Part shown: positions 41,603 to 51,275 of the stretch, in pieces | Numbering within the stretch: position 1 is the stretch's first letter | How the letters are laid out: every line of letters starts with the position of its first letter | From: Ruminococcus sp. | GTDB taxonomy: Bacteria; Bacillota; Clostridia; Oscillospirales; Acutalibacteraceae | Length of the DNA: 64,000 nucleotides | Direction of reading: 5' to 3' | NCBI GenBank assembly: GCA_004556705.1 | Contig: SFGA01000005.1 | Coordinates: forward strand, 74,998 to 138,997 | Notes under the pieces: model-generated | The model's database searches: none | Told to the model about the DNA's origin: nothing | The model's input: the letters and a program-made list of their open reading frames with translations, nothing else | Made by a program: the position numbers and the translations under genes

Positions 41603-44600
41603 CTACGAATCAATAGTTGAAATTCCCATTGTAATTTCTTCAAGCACATCAAGGAGCACCTTAACCGTGTCAAGCGATGTAAAGGTTGTAATTCCGTTTT
41701 CAACGGCGCAGTTTCTGATTGCAACGCCGTCCTCATAGTGAACGCCGGAGAGAATTGCCCTTGTGTTCACGATATAACTGACATAGCCTGCTCTTATCGC
41801 TTCAAGGATTTCCGTACTACCCTCGCTCAGCTTTTTCAAAACTCTTGTTCTTATACCGTGAACCTTTAAGAAATCCGCAGTACCGATAGTCGCCTCAATA
41901 TTAAAGCCCATATCGTAAAAGCGTTTTATAAGCGGCAGCGCTTCCTCTTTATCCTCGTCGGCAAGGGTAACAATGACAGTACCGTAGTTTTGCAGCTTTA
42001 ACCCCGAGGCGATAAGAGATTTGTACATTGCTCTGTGAAGCTTATCATCATAACCGATAGCCTCGCCGGTTGATTTCATTTCGGGCGAAAGATATGCGTC
42101 CATACCACGAAGCTTTGAGAACGAAAAAGCGGGGGATTTGACATACCAACGATTTTTTTCTTTGGGATAAAGCTCGAAAATTCCCTGTTCCTTTAAGCTT
42201 ATTCCGAGAATTGCATAAGTCGCAATATCCGCAAGTGAATAACCTGTGGATTTTGAAAGAAAAGGAACTGTTCTTGACGAACGTGGATTTACTTCGATTA
42301 TATAGACATTCTCGTTTTCATCAACGATAAATTGTATGTTGTAAAGACCGACAATGCCGATTCCCAAGCCGAGCCGCTTTGCATAGTCAAGGATGGTGCC
42401 TTTTACCTTGTCCGATACGCTGAAGGTTGGATATACGCTCATAGAGTCTCCCGAGTGAACGCCCGTTCTTTCGACAAGCTCCATAATTCCGGGGATAAAT
42501 ACATCCTTTCCGTCGCAGATGGCGTCAACCTCAAGCTCTTTACCTTTAATATATTTGTCAACCAATACAGGCTTGTTTTCGTCAATCTCAACAGCTGTTT
42601 TAAGGTAGTAACGAAGGTCAGCCTTTTTTGCGACGATTTGCATTGCTATGCCGCCTAAAATAAATGACGGGCGCACAAGCACAGGAAAGCCGATTTCTTT
42701 TGCGGCACATATTCCGTCCTCAATGTTAGTGACGGCACAGCCCTTTGGCTGCGGAATATTAAGCTCAACAAGCAGCTTTTCAAATAAATCTCTGTTTTCG
42801 GCTTTATCTATTGCCGCACAGTCCGTTCCGATAATTTTTACACCGTATTCGTCAAGCGGCTCTGCAAGATTTACAGCCGTCTGACCGCCGAGAGAAACAA
42901 TAACGCCGTCAGGACTTTCAAGCGTTATAATGTTCATTACGTCCTCAACGCACAGAGGCTCGAAATAGAGCTTGTCGGAGGTTGTGTAGTCGGTTGAAAC
43001 GGTTTCGGGATTATTGTTAATTATTATAGCCTCGTAGCCTGCTTCCTTAATTGTCTTTACGGCGTGAACGGTTGAGTAATCAAACTCTACCCCTTGACCT
43101 ATACGAATCGGACCTGAACCGAGAACAATTATTTTTTTACGGTCGGACACAATGGACTCGTTTTCCTCTTCGTAGGTTGAGTAAAAATAGGGAACATAGC
43201 TTTTGAATTCGGAGGCGCACGTGTCAATCATCTTGTATGTAGGCATAATACAGTGCTTTTTACGCAATTCAAAAATTTCTCTCGATGTCATATCCCAGAG
43301 ATAGCCGATTTCAATATCGGAAAATCCGTTTTTCTTTGCATATTTAAGATAATCAACGCTACCGCTGTTTGCTTTCAATTCTCTTTCAATATCAACAATA
43401 TTCCTTATTTTTCTTAGGAATAAAAGGTCGATTTTTGTAAGCGAATTCAGCTCTTCGACGGATATGCTTCTGCGTAACAGCTCGGCAAGTGCAAAAATTC
43501 TGTCGTCAGTTCCTATTTTGATATATTCACACAAGTCCTCGGTGGACATATCATCAAATTTAGCTATATGGAGATGATACGCACCTATTTCAAGTGAGCG
43601 AACAGCTTTTAACAGGCTTTCCTCAATCGTTCTGCCTACGCTCATAACCTCGCCCGTTGCTTTCATTTGTGTACTCAAGGAATTATTTGCATCTGTGAAT
43701 TTGTCAAACGGAAAGCGTGGCATTTTCGTTACAACATAGTCAAGTGCAGGCTCAAATGAAGCAAGTGTATTTGCAAGATGAATTTCATCAAGGCACAGTC
43801 CAACGCTTATTTTGGCGGAAACTCTTGCTATCGGATAACCGCTTGCCTTAGAAGTAAGTGCCGAAGATCGTGATACTCTCGGATTTACCTCAATAAGATA
43901 ATATTGGAACGATTTCGGGTCAAGCGCAAACTGAACGTTACAGCCGCCCTCGATTTTCAAAGCTCTGATTATTTTAAGTGCACTGTCACGGAGCATCTGG
44001 TATTCCTTGTTTGTAAGCGTTTGTGAGGGACAAACGACAATTGAGTCGCCCGTATGTATTCCGACAGGGTCAATATTTTCCATATTACAAATTGTGATAG
44101 CGGTGTCCTCCGAGTCACGGATAACCTCATATTCAATTTCCTTGTAACCCTTGACGCTTTTTTCAATAAGCACCTGATGAACAGGGGATTGAGCTAACGC
44201 ATTTTTTATAAGCTCTGTAAATTCCTCTCTGTTTTCGGCAAAGCCGCCGCCCGTTCCTCCGAGTGTGAACGCAGGTCTCAAAACAACGGGATAACCGATT
44301 TCTTCTGCAACCTTAAAACCCTCTTCTTCTGTGTTTGCAATTTCAGACGGGAGAATAGGCTCGCCTATGTTAACGCAAAGCTCCTTGAAAAGCTCTCTGT
44401 CCTCGGCTTTTTTAATGCTGTCGCTTTTTGTGCCGAGCAGCTCTACGTTACATTCACGAAGAACGCCCTTTTCCTCAAGCTGCATTGCAAGATTAAGTCC
44501 TGTCTGTCCGCCTATACCTGCTAAAATAGCGTCGGGACGTTCTTTTCTAATGATTTTAGCAATGTATTCAAGAGTCAGCGGCTCCATATATACCTTATCC

Positions 44601-44782
44601 GCTATTGTGGGGTCGGTCATAATGGTAGCAGGGTTTGAGTTGCAGAGAATTACCTCGTATCCCTCTTCTTTAAGTGCAAGGCAAGCCTGTGTGCCGGCAT
44701 AATCAAATTCAGCTGCCTGACCTATAACAATAGGACCCGAGCCGATAACAAGAATTTTATTTATATCAGTTCTCTTAGGCAT
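41603..44782 (-). CDS. carB: Carbamoyl-phosphate synthase large subunit
   Basis: A 1059-residue enzyme of normal length, with two homologous ATP-grasp halves. First half: ILVIGSGPIVIGQAAEFDYAGTQ at the N terminus and VLRPAFTLGGTGGGFAEN; second half: IIVLGSGPIRIGQGVEFDYSTVHA near residue 550 and VLVRPSFILGGIAMQIV. The MGS-like C-terminal allosteric domain (about 930-1059) ends in HYEDGVAIRNCAVENGI. It uses ammonia from CarA to form carbamoyl phosphate for pyrimidines and arginine. Its start overlaps carA by 8 bases. It is the last gene of purF-pyrG-carA-carB. Confidence 0.98.
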   Translation of the reverse strand: MPKRTDINKILVIGSGPIVIGQAAEFDYAGTQACLALKEEGYEVILCNSNPATIMTDPTIADKVYMEPLTLEYIAKIIRKERPDAILAGIGGQTGLNLAMQLEEKGVLRECNVELLGTKSDSIKKAEDRELFKELCVNIGEPILPSEIANTEEEGFKVAEEIGYPVVLRPAFTLGGTGGGFAENREEFTELIKNALAQSPVHQVLIEKSVKGYKEIEYEVIRDSEDTAITICNMENIDPVGIHTGDSIVVCPSQTLTNKEYQMLRDSALKIIRALKIEGGCNVQFALDPKSFQYYLIEVNPRVSRSSALTSKASGYPIARVSAKISVGLCLDEIHLANTLASFEPALDYVVTKMPRFPFDKFTDANNSLSTQMKATGEVMSVGRTIEESLLKAVRSLEIGAYHLHIAKFDDMSTEDLCEYIKIGTDDRIFALAELLRRSISVEELNSLTKIDLLFLRKIRNIVDIERELKANSGSVDYLKYAKKNGFSDIEIGYLWDMTSREIFELRKKHCIMPTYKMIDTCASEFKSYVPYFYSTYEEENESIVSDRKKIIVLGSGPIRIGQGVEFDYSTVHAVKTIKEAGYEAIIINNNPETVSTDYTTSDKLYFEPLCVEDVMNIITLESPDGVIVSLGGQTAVNLAEPLDEYGVKIIGTDCAAIDKAENRDLFEKLLVELNIPQPKGCAVTNIEDGICAAKEIGFPVLVRPSFILGGIAMQIVAKKADLRYYLKTAVEIDENKPVLVDKYIKGKELEVDAICDGKDVFIPGIMELVERTGVHSGDSMSVYPTFSVSDKVKGTILDYAKRLGLGIGIVGLYNIQFIVDENENVYIIEVNPRSSRTVPFLSKSTGYSLADIATYAILGISLKEQGIFELYPKEKNRWYVKSPAFSFSKLRGMDAYLSPEMKSTGEAIGYDDKLHRAMYKSLIASGLKLQNYGTVIVTLADEDKEEALPLIKRFYDMGFNIEATIGTADFLKVHGIRTRVLKKLSEGSTEILEAIRAGYVSYIVNTRAILSGVHYEDGVAIRNCAVENGITTFTSLDTVKVLLDVLEEITMGISTIDS

Positions 44783-45869
44783 TTCGGCTTTCCTCCATCA
44801 AATTTATAAATTTATCAAACAGATAAGTGCTGTCCTGCGGACCGGGTGCGCTTTCGGGATGATATTGAACGGCAAATACCTTGTCTTTTTTACATTCAAC
44901 GCCCTCTACGGTATCGTCAAGAAGATTGATATGCGTTACGGCAAGCTCGGTGTCGTTCAAGCTGTTCTTTTCAACCGAATACGAATGGTTTTGCGAGGTT
45001 ATTTCCACTCTGTTTGTCAAGAGATTTCTGACAGGGTGGTTGCCGCCACGATGACCGAATTTGAGCTTATACGTCTTTGCACCGTATGCGAGCGAAATTA
45101 TCTGATGACCGAGACAAATTCCGAATATCGGGCAAAATCCACGCAAGCTTTTAATTGTGTTTATAACTTCGGGGACATCCGTCGGATTGCCCGGACCGTT
45201 TGAAATAAAAATGCCGTCGGGGGAGAGCGACTTTATAACCTCGCTGTCGGTATCAAACGGAACTGCGGTAACATTGCAGCCGACACGGTTAAGCTCTCTG
45301 ACTATGTTTTGCTTCATTCCGCAGTCAATGGCAACAATGTGAAATTTTGCGTTATCAACATTGTAGGTCGTAATCTTTTTTCTGCTGACACGGCTTACTG
45401 CGTCGTGCGGTACTTCTGTGTTTTCGAGAATTTTCAATCCGTCCTCAACCGATGTTTCGGCAGAGGTTAATAGAGCTTTACAGCTGCCGAAATTTCTTAT
45501 TTCACGTGTGAGCTTTCTTGTATCAACTTGAGAAATACCCGCTATGCCGTATCTGAGCATAACATCCTCAAGCGTTGCCGTGCTTCTGAAATTAGACGGG
45601 TCAGGATTGTATTCTCTGACTATCAAAGCGCTTATGGTAGGGGTTTCGGTTTCGTAGTCGTCGTCTGCCATACCGTAGTTTCCGATAAGCGGATATGTAA
45701 ACACGACGCCCTGATCTGTGTAGGACGGATCGGAAAGAATTTCCTGATATCCTACCATAGAAGTATTAAAAACGATTTCCATAACCTTGTCGCTTTGGTC
45801 AGCAAAGCCTATGCCGAGGTACTGTGAGCCGTTTTCCAAAATTATTTTTCTATCGGGCTTTTTAATCAT
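44775..45869 (-). CDS. carA: Carbamoyl-phosphate synthase small subunit
   Basis: A 364-residue glutaminase subunit. The N-terminal CPSase_sm_chain domain starts ILENGSQYLGIGFADQ. The C-terminal class I GATase has the nucleophile Cys in FGICLGHQIISLAYGAKTYKLKFGHRGGNHPV and the His-Glu pair in VQYHPESAPGP. It hydrolyses glutamine and channels ammonia to CarB. The start ATG overlaps the pyrG stop by 4 bases (ATGA), with AAGGAG upstream. Confidence 0.98.
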   Translation of the reverse strand: MIKKPDRKIILENGSQYLGIGFADQSDKVMEIVFNTSMVGYQEILSDPSYTDQGVVFTYPLIGNYGMADDDYETETPTISALIVREYNPDPSNFRSTATLEDVMLRYGIAGISQVDTRKLTREIRNFGSCKALLTSAETSVEDGLKILENTEVPHDAVSRVSRKKITTYNVDNAKFHIVAIDCGMKQNIVRELNRVGCNVTAVPFDTDSEVIKSLSPDGIFISNGPGNPTDVPEVINTIKSLRGFCPIFGICLGHQIISLAYGAKTYKLKFGHRGGNHPVRNLLTNRVEITSQNHSYSVEKNSLNDTELAVTHINLLDDTVEGVECKKDKVFAVQYHPESAPGPQDSTYLFDKFINLMEESRNA

Positions 45870-47476
45870 TGTTTACTCCTTCTGCTTTCAAGAGAGGCAC
45901 CGACAAAGCCTTCAAACAACGGATGAGGCTTATTTGGTCTTGATTTGAATTCGGGATGAAATTGAACGCCTACATAAAACGGTCTGTCGGACAATTCAAC
46001 CGTTTCAACAAGTCTGCCGTCGGGAGATAATCCGCTGAGTGTCAGACCTGCCGATGTCAACGCTTCTCTGTATTCGTTGTTAAACTCGTATCTGTGACGG
46101 TGGCGTTCTGAAATTTCGGTGGATTTATAGCATTTTTCCATTGTGGTATTAGGCTGAATACAGCAGGGATAAGCACCGAGACGGAGAGTACCGCCCTTGT
46201 CAATATCATCACTCTGACCGGGCATAAAATCAATTACCTTGTTTTTGCAAAGCTCGTCGAATTCTCCCGAATGTGCATCGGAAATTCCCGCAACATTGCG
46301 AGCGTACTCGATAACCGCAATTTGCATACCGAGGCAGATACCGAAATACGGAATAAAGTTTTCTCTTGCATATTGCGCTGCAAGTATCATACCCTCAATA
46401 CCTCTTGAGCCAAAGCCGCCCGGCACGATAATTCCGTCAAGATCTGCCAATACATCATTTACCGTTTCTTTCGTGATTGTTTCCGAGTCTATCCAATGGA
46501 TATTTATATGAGAGTTGTGGGTATAGCCTGCGTGCCTTAATGCTTCGGCAACCGACAAATAGGCGTCATGCAGTTGTACGTATTTTCCGACAAGTCCGAT
46601 GTCAACCGTATATTCTCTTTTCTTTATTCGCTTAACCATACTCGTCCATTCGTCAAGGTCGGCCTTCGGAGCATCAATACCGAGTTCACGGCATACAACA
46701 CTTGAGAAGTTCGCTTTTTCAAGCATTAAAGGTGCTTCGTAAAGACAGGGGAGAGTTATGTTTTCGATTACGCAGTCGGGCTTTACGTTACAGAACATTG
46801 ATATTTTCTGAAAAATGGATTTTTCAAGGGGCTCGTCGCAGCGCAGAACTATTATGTTCGGGTTGATACCCATACCTTGTAATTCCTTGACAGAATGTTG
46901 TGTGGGCTTTGACTTGTGTTCGTCGGAGCCGCTTAAAAACGGTACAAGCGTTACGTGGATAAACAAGCTGTTTTCACGTCCGACCTCAAGTGAAATCTGC
47001 CTTACCGCTTCAAGAAACGGCTGGCTTTCAATGTCGCCGATTGTTCCGCCTATTTCTGTAATTACAACGTCTGCATCTGTTTTTTTGCCGACGGAATATA
47101 TGAATTCCTTTATCTCGTTTGTAACATGGGGAATTACTTGAACTGTCGAGCCGAGATATTCGCCACGTCTTTCTTTGTTAAGAACATTCCAATAAACCTT
47201 ACCTGTTGTGAGGTTAGAATATTTGTTTAAGTCCTCATCGATAAATCTTTCATAATGCCCGAGGTCAAGGTCGGTTTCAGCACCGTCCTCGGTAACGTAA
47301 ACTTCGCCGTGCTGATACGGGCTCATAGTGCCGGGGTCAACATTGATATACGGGTCAAGCTTTTGCGAAGCGACCTTTAAGCCTCTTGATTTCAAAAGTC
47401 TGCCGAGAGATGCGGCGGTAATTCCTTTTCCGAGTCCCGATACAACACCGCCTGTTACAAAAATGTACTTTGTCAT
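45866..47476 (-). CDS. pyrG: CTP synthase
   Basis: A 536-residue enzyme from the ATG at 47476 (AGGTG six bases ahead), giving the family beginning MTKYIFVTGGVVSGLGKGI. The amidoligase part holds VVSGLGKGITAASLGRLL and the Mg-binding region GGTIGDIESQPFLEA. The GATase domain has the nucleophile Cys in PYFGICLGMQIAVIEYAR and the catalytic His/Glu in FYVGVQFHPEFKSRP. It makes CTP from UTP, ATP and glutamine. It lies between purF and carA in a glutamine-dependent nucleotide operon, not in its more common position beside rpoE. Confidence 0.98.
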   Translation of the reverse strand: MTKYIFVTGGVVSGLGKGITAASLGRLLKSRGLKVASQKLDPYINVDPGTMSPYQHGEVYVTEDGAETDLDLGHYERFIDEDLNKYSNLTTGKVYWNVLNKERRGEYLGSTVQVIPHVTNEIKEFIYSVGKKTDADVVITEIGGTIGDIESQPFLEAVRQISLEVGRENSLFIHVTLVPFLSGSDEHKSKPTQHSVKELQGMGINPNIIVLRCDEPLEKSIFQKISMFCNVKPDCVIENITLPCLYEAPLMLEKANFSSVVCRELGIDAPKADLDEWTSMVKRIKKREYTVDIGLVGKYVQLHDAYLSVAEALRHAGYTHNSHINIHWIDSETITKETVNDVLADLDGIIVPGGFGSRGIEGMILAAQYARENFIPYFGICLGMQIAVIEYARNVAGISDAHSGEFDELCKNKVIDFMPGQSDDIDKGGTLRLGAYPCCIQPNTTMEKCYKSTEISERHRHRYEFNNEYREALTSAGLTLSGLSPDGRLVETVELSDRPFYVGVQFHPEFKSRPNKPHPLFEGFVGASLESRRSKQ

Positions 47477-47485
47477 AATTTTCAC

Positions 47486-48919
47486 CTAACCTTTTTTATT
47501 TTCACTGATTTTGTTTTCAAACCTTGATTTTTCGGAATGTACAGACGGACATACGGGGTATTTACCGTCAAAACAAGCTGTACAGAAGCCTGTGTCCTTT
47601 CCGGTGAGAAGCCTTACATCCTCCATTCGCAGATAACCGAGCAAGGTAACGCCGATTATTTTTGCTATTCCTTCAATTGAGTGCTTGTTTGCTATGAGTC
47701 CCTTTGCGTTGTCAATGTCTGTTCCGTAGTAGCAGGCGGATACAAAGGGCGGAGCGCTTATTCTCATATGTATTTCCTTAGCTCCCGCCGCCCACAACAA
47801 ATCAACGATTCGTCTGCTTGTTGTTCCTCTGACTATCGAGTCGTCAACGAGAACTATTTTTTTGCCTTTGATAATTTCCTTGATAGGATTTAATTTTATA
47901 TTAACGCCTTTTTCTCTTGAGCTTTGCTCGGGAGCGATAAATGTTCGACCGATATACTTGTTTTTTGTAAATCCGATATTATACGGAATTCCCGATTCTG
48001 CCGAGTAGCCGAGTGCCGCTTCAAGTCCGGAATCGGGTACGCCGACAACAATATCCGCATCGACGGGACATGCTTTTGCAAGAAATCTTCCTGCTTGCTG
48101 ACGTGCCATTGATACGCTTACGCCGTCAATGACCGAATCGGGGCGTGCAAAATAGATATATTCAAACACACAAAGACTTCTCGGTGTTAAATTGCAATGT
48201 GATGTGTCAAAATGTATTTTTCCATTTTCGACAACAGCAATTTCACCGGGAAGTAAATCTCTGATATGTTTTGCGTTTACGGCATCGAGAGCACAGCTTT
48301 CGGAAGCGAAAACTATTGAGCCGTCCTGCATTTGTCCGTAGCATAGGGGGCGAAAACCGTTTGGGTCCCTGACCGCTATAAGCTTCGACGGCGACGAGAT
48401 AACAAGGGAATATGCTCCCTTGATAATGTCCATTGCAGACGATACGGCTTGCTCGATTGAACCGCATTGAAGCCTTTGCTGAACTATAATATATGCGATA
48501 ACCTCTGTATCCGTTGTTGTGTGAAAGATAGCTCCCTTTTCTTCGAGCATTTCTCTCAATTCAAAGGAGTTGGTAAGGTTGCCGTTGTGCGACAGAGCCA
48601 TTTTACCCTTGTTATGATTCACCACAATCGGCTGAATATTTTCGGCGCTGTCGCTGCCTGTCGTGGCATAACGAACATGACCGACAGCTATGCTGCCTTG
48701 CCCGAGTGAGTCTAAATCATTTTGAGAAAAGGCGTCGGAAACTAAACCGAGAGCCTTCTTTACCGAAAAAACGCCGTCATCATTTACGACAATTCCTGCG
48801 CTTTCCTGACCTCGGTGCTGTAAAGCGTAAAGTCCGTAATAGGTTGTCCTTGCGACGTCCGACACAGTTGGGGAATAAACTCCGAAAACGCCGCATTCTT
48901 CATGAATGGTGTTAAACAT
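47486..48919 (-). CDS. purF: Amidophosphoribosyltransferase
   Basis: A 477-residue enzyme catalysing the first step of purine synthesis. A propeptide of 8 residues (MFNTIHEE) precedes the mature N-terminal catalytic cysteine (CGVFGVYS). The glutaminase domain contains LQHRGQESAGI and VGHVRYATTGS. The PRTase loop is KKIVLVDDSIVRGTTSRRIV. The C-terminal FCTACFDGKYP cysteines fit the [4Fe-4S]-containing Bacillus-type enzyme, which is oxygen-labile. The gene starts the purF-pyrG-carAB run, 72 bases past glnN and behind that gene's terminator hairpin. I saw no clear promoter there. Confidence 0.97.
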   Translation of the reverse strand: MFNTIHEECGVFGVYSPTVSDVARTTYYGLYALQHRGQESAGIVVNDDGVFSVKKALGLVSDAFSQNDLDSLGQGSIAVGHVRYATTGSDSAENIQPIVVNHNKGKMALSHNGNLTNSFELREMLEEKGAIFHTTTDTEVIAYIIVQQRLQCGSIEQAVSSAMDIIKGAYSLVISSPSKLIAVRDPNGFRPLCYGQMQDGSIVFASESCALDAVNAKHIRDLLPGEIAVVENGKIHFDTSHCNLTPRSLCVFEYIYFARPDSVIDGVSVSMARQQAGRFLAKACPVDADIVVGVPDSGLEAALGYSAESGIPYNIGFTKNKYIGRTFIAPEQSSREKGVNIKLNPIKEIIKGKKIVLVDDSIVRGTTSRRIVDLLWAAGAKEIHMRISAPPFVSACYYGTDIDNAKGLIANKHSIEGIAKIIGVTLLGYLRMEDVRLLTGKDTGFCTACFDGKYPVCPSVHSEKSRFENKISENKKG

Positions 48920-48936
48920 ATAAAACCGCTTTCTAT

Positions 48937-48983
48937 ATAAACGTTTCGGGCTTCCGTAAAAATACGAAAATCCGAAACGCTTT
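48937..48983 (-). terminator. Hairpin between glnN and purF
   Basis: On the minus strand AGCGTTTCGG pairs with CCGAAACGTT, 9 bases after the glnN stop. The T tract behind it is weak, so read-through into purF is possible. Confidence 0.55.
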
Positions 48984-48991
48984 TAATTATG

Positions 48992-51088
48992 TTATTTTAC
49001 GCTGAACAGTATATCGCCGTATGAGGGATAAGGCCAAAACTCTTTTGCCGTGCAGGTCTCTGCCTCGTCGCACAAGCTGCGCACCTCTTCCATCTTGGGA
49101 ATAAGACTGTCACGAATAGCGAATGACTCTTTACCGATATCGGTATAATCTGAAAGTGAAGCAAGTATGCTTTCAAGCTCCTCTGTCTTGATAGCTATAT
49201 TGTCATTGAGCATTGAAAGTTTTTTGAGAACACTTGTTTCATAAGAACAGGGGATTGAGCTGTCTGCAAGCTTTTTGTTCTTAATTGCTTTTGCAAGCTT
49301 TGCCGTGTATTTTGCGATTGCAGGGGAAATGTCGGTCTTTGACATTTCAATCATTGTTGACGCTTCAATAGAAACAGCCTTGCAATAGTTTTCGAGCATT
49401 ATTTCACATCTTGAATTAAGCTCCGCAACGGTAAATACCTTGTGTGAGGTCAACATATCAACATTTTTCTTGTCAAGAAGATGAGGCATTGCGTCTGGTG
49501 TGGTTTTGAGGTTTGATAAGCCTCTTTCTTCGGTAGCCTCTTTAATCCAAGCGTCGTCATATCCGTTGCCGTTGAAAATTATACGCTTATGGTCTTTAAT
49601 GGTTTTCCTAATCATTTCATGAAGCTTTTCTTCAAAGTTATCGGCGTTTTCAAGCCTGTCTGCATAGATTTTAAGGCTTTCGGCAACAGCTGAGTTAAGC
49701 ATTATGTTTGCACAAGCGATACTGTTTGATGAGCCGAGCATACGGAATTCAAATTTGTTTCCCGTAAATGCGAACGGAGAAGTACGGTTACGGTCTGTTG
49801 TATCTCTGTTGAATTTCGGAAGAACGTCGACGCCGAGCTTTAATTTGGTCTTTTTAGCGTTTTCATAAGGCGTATCGTTTTCGATAGCCTCAAGGACGCC
49901 GTTTAATTCATCGCCGAGGAACATTGAAATAACAGCAGGGGGAGCTTCGTTTGCACCGAGACGGTGGTCGTTTCCTGCGGTTGCTACAGAAAGTCTTAAA
50001 AGATCCTGATAGTCGTCAACAGCCTTGATAACGGCACAAAGGAAAAGCAAAAACTGCGCATTTTCATACGGGGTATCTCCGGGAGATAAAAGGTTTACGC
50101 CTGTATCTGTCGAAATAGACCAGTTGTTGTGCTTACCGCTTCCGTTTACGCCTGCAAAGGGTTTTTCGTGAAGCAAGCATACAAGTCCGTGCTTGGTGGC
50201 AACCTTCTGCATTATTTCCATTGTAAGCTGATTGTGGTCTGTTGCAATGTTGGTGGTTGAATAAATCGGAGCTAATTCGTGCTGTGCGGGAGCTACTTCG
50301 TTATGCTCTGTCTTTGCAAGAATACCAAGCTTCCAAAGTTCGTTGTTAAGATCCTCCATATATTCGGCAACCTTAGGCTTGATAACACCGAAATAGTGGT
50401 CGTCCAATTCCTGTCCTTTGGGAGATTTTGCTCCGAAAAGCGTTCTGCCTGTAAAACGAAGATCGGGACGCTTGTCATACATTTCTTTTGTTATAAGAAA
50501 ATATTCCTGCTCGGGACCTACCGATGTTCTGACGCATTTTACATCGTCGTGTCCAAAGAGCTTGAGTATTCTCAAAGCCTGTATATTCAGAGCTTCCATC
50601 GACCTTAAAAGAGGTGTTTTCTTGTCAAGTGCTTCTCCGCCGTATGAGCAAAAGGCAGTCGGTATGCAAAGCGTTTTACCCTTAATAAAAGCATAGGAGG
50701 TAGGGTCCCAAGCTGTATAGCCTCTTGCTTCAAAGGTTGCTCTTAAACCGCCCGAGGGGAATGATGACGCATCAGGCTCGCCCTTGATAAGCTCTTTTCC
50801 GGAAAATTCCATAATAACTCCGCCGTCGGGAGAGGGAGAAATAAAGCTGTCATGTTTTTCTGCCGTAATACCGGTTAAAGGCTGAAACCAATGTGTGTAA
50901 TGTGTTGCACCGTTCGCTACTGCCCAATCCTTCATAGCGGTTGCAACAGCGTTTGCGACTGTAATATCAAGCTGCACACCCTCATCGATAGTTTTTTTAA
51001 GCGAGGCGTAGACATCATCTGAAAGATTTGCTCTCATAACTCTGTCGTCAAATACTTTACATCCAAAAAATTCGGGTACGGTTTTCAT
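48992..51088 (-). CDS. glnN: Type III glutamine synthetase
   Basis: A 698-residue enzyme of the large GSIII class (about 700 residues, versus 450 for GSI). Recognised by VSVGPEQEYFLI (metal Glu), EMLNDDH-type QLTMEIMQKVATKHGLVCLLHEKPFAGVNGSGKHNNWSI (nucleotide/glutamate site), RLGANEAPPAVISMFLGDEL and NRTSPFAFTGNKFEFRMLGSS. It makes glutamine from glutamate and ammonia and supplies the glutamine used by PurF, PyrG and CarA downstream. An AGAGGAA site precedes the ATG. Transcription starts at a consensus promoter followed by a structured leader of about 130 bases with two strong hairpins. Confidence 0.97.
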   Translation of the reverse strand: MKTVPEFFGCKVFDDRVMRANLSDDVYASLKKTIDEGVQLDITVANAVATAMKDWAVANGATHYTHWFQPLTGITAEKHDSFISPSPDGGVIMEFSGKELIKGEPDASSFPSGGLRATFEARGYTAWDPTSYAFIKGKTLCIPTAFCSYGGEALDKKTPLLRSMEALNIQALRILKLFGHDDVKCVRTSVGPEQEYFLITKEMYDKRPDLRFTGRTLFGAKSPKGQELDDHYFGVIKPKVAEYMEDLNNELWKLGILAKTEHNEVAPAQHELAPIYSTTNIATDHNQLTMEIMQKVATKHGLVCLLHEKPFAGVNGSGKHNNWSISTDTGVNLLSPGDTPYENAQFLLFLCAVIKAVDDYQDLLRLSVATAGNDHRLGANEAPPAVISMFLGDELNGVLEAIENDTPYENAKKTKLKLGVDVLPKFNRDTTDRNRTSPFAFTGNKFEFRMLGSSNSIACANIMLNSAVAESLKIYADRLENADNFEEKLHEMIRKTIKDHKRIIFNGNGYDDAWIKEATEERGLSNLKTTPDAMPHLLDKKNVDMLTSHKVFTVAELNSRCEIMLENYCKAVSIEASTMIEMSKTDISPAIAKYTAKLAKAIKNKKLADSSIPCSYETSVLKKLSMLNDNIAIKTEELESILASLSDYTDIGKESFAIRDSLIPKMEEVRSLCDEAETCTAKEFWPYPSYGDILFSVK

Positions 51089-51114
51089 AGTAATTCCTCT
51101 TTTCTAATAAAATT

Positions 51115-51158
51115 AAAGGCAACTGCACCCCAAAATACATTTGAGCGCCGTTGCCTTT
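51115..51158 (-). promoter_or_regulatory. Second leader hairpin of glnN
   Basis: On the minus strand AAAGGCAAC pairs with GTTGCCTTT, with an inner GCGCTC/GGGTGC block, followed by TTTAATTTT. It is placed between the promoter-proximal hairpin and the ribosome binding site and may act as an attenuator or anti-SD element. Confidence 0.6.
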
Positions 51159-51177
51159 TATTGTAAAAATAGAGATA

Positions 51178-51211
51178 GGGCGTCTTTAAGCCCTAAGACT
51201 TAAAGACGCCC
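51178..51211 (-). promoter_or_regulatory. First leader hairpin of glnN
   Basis: A perfect 13-bp stem GGGCGTCTTTAAG with CTTAAAGACGCCC, beginning about 10 bases after the expected transcription start. It is not directly followed by a T run, so it is not a classical terminator. Confidence 0.65.
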
Positions 51212-51228
51212 TTGTCTTTATGCAAGAA

Positions 51229-51257
51229 ATTATACTACCGAGAAAAAATGTTGTCAA
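51229..51257 (-). promoter_or_regulatory. Consensus promoter of glnN
   Basis: On the minus strand: TTGACA (51252-51257), 17 bases, TATAAT (51229-51234), identical to the sigma-A consensus. Confidence 0.9.
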
Positions 51258-51275
51258 GAAAAAATTTTTATTTTT

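Noticed and set aside
48920..48991. Purine riboswitch in front of purF
   Set aside because: Only 72 bases separate glnN and purF and they are taken by a simple hairpin; no aptamer-like conserved loops are present.
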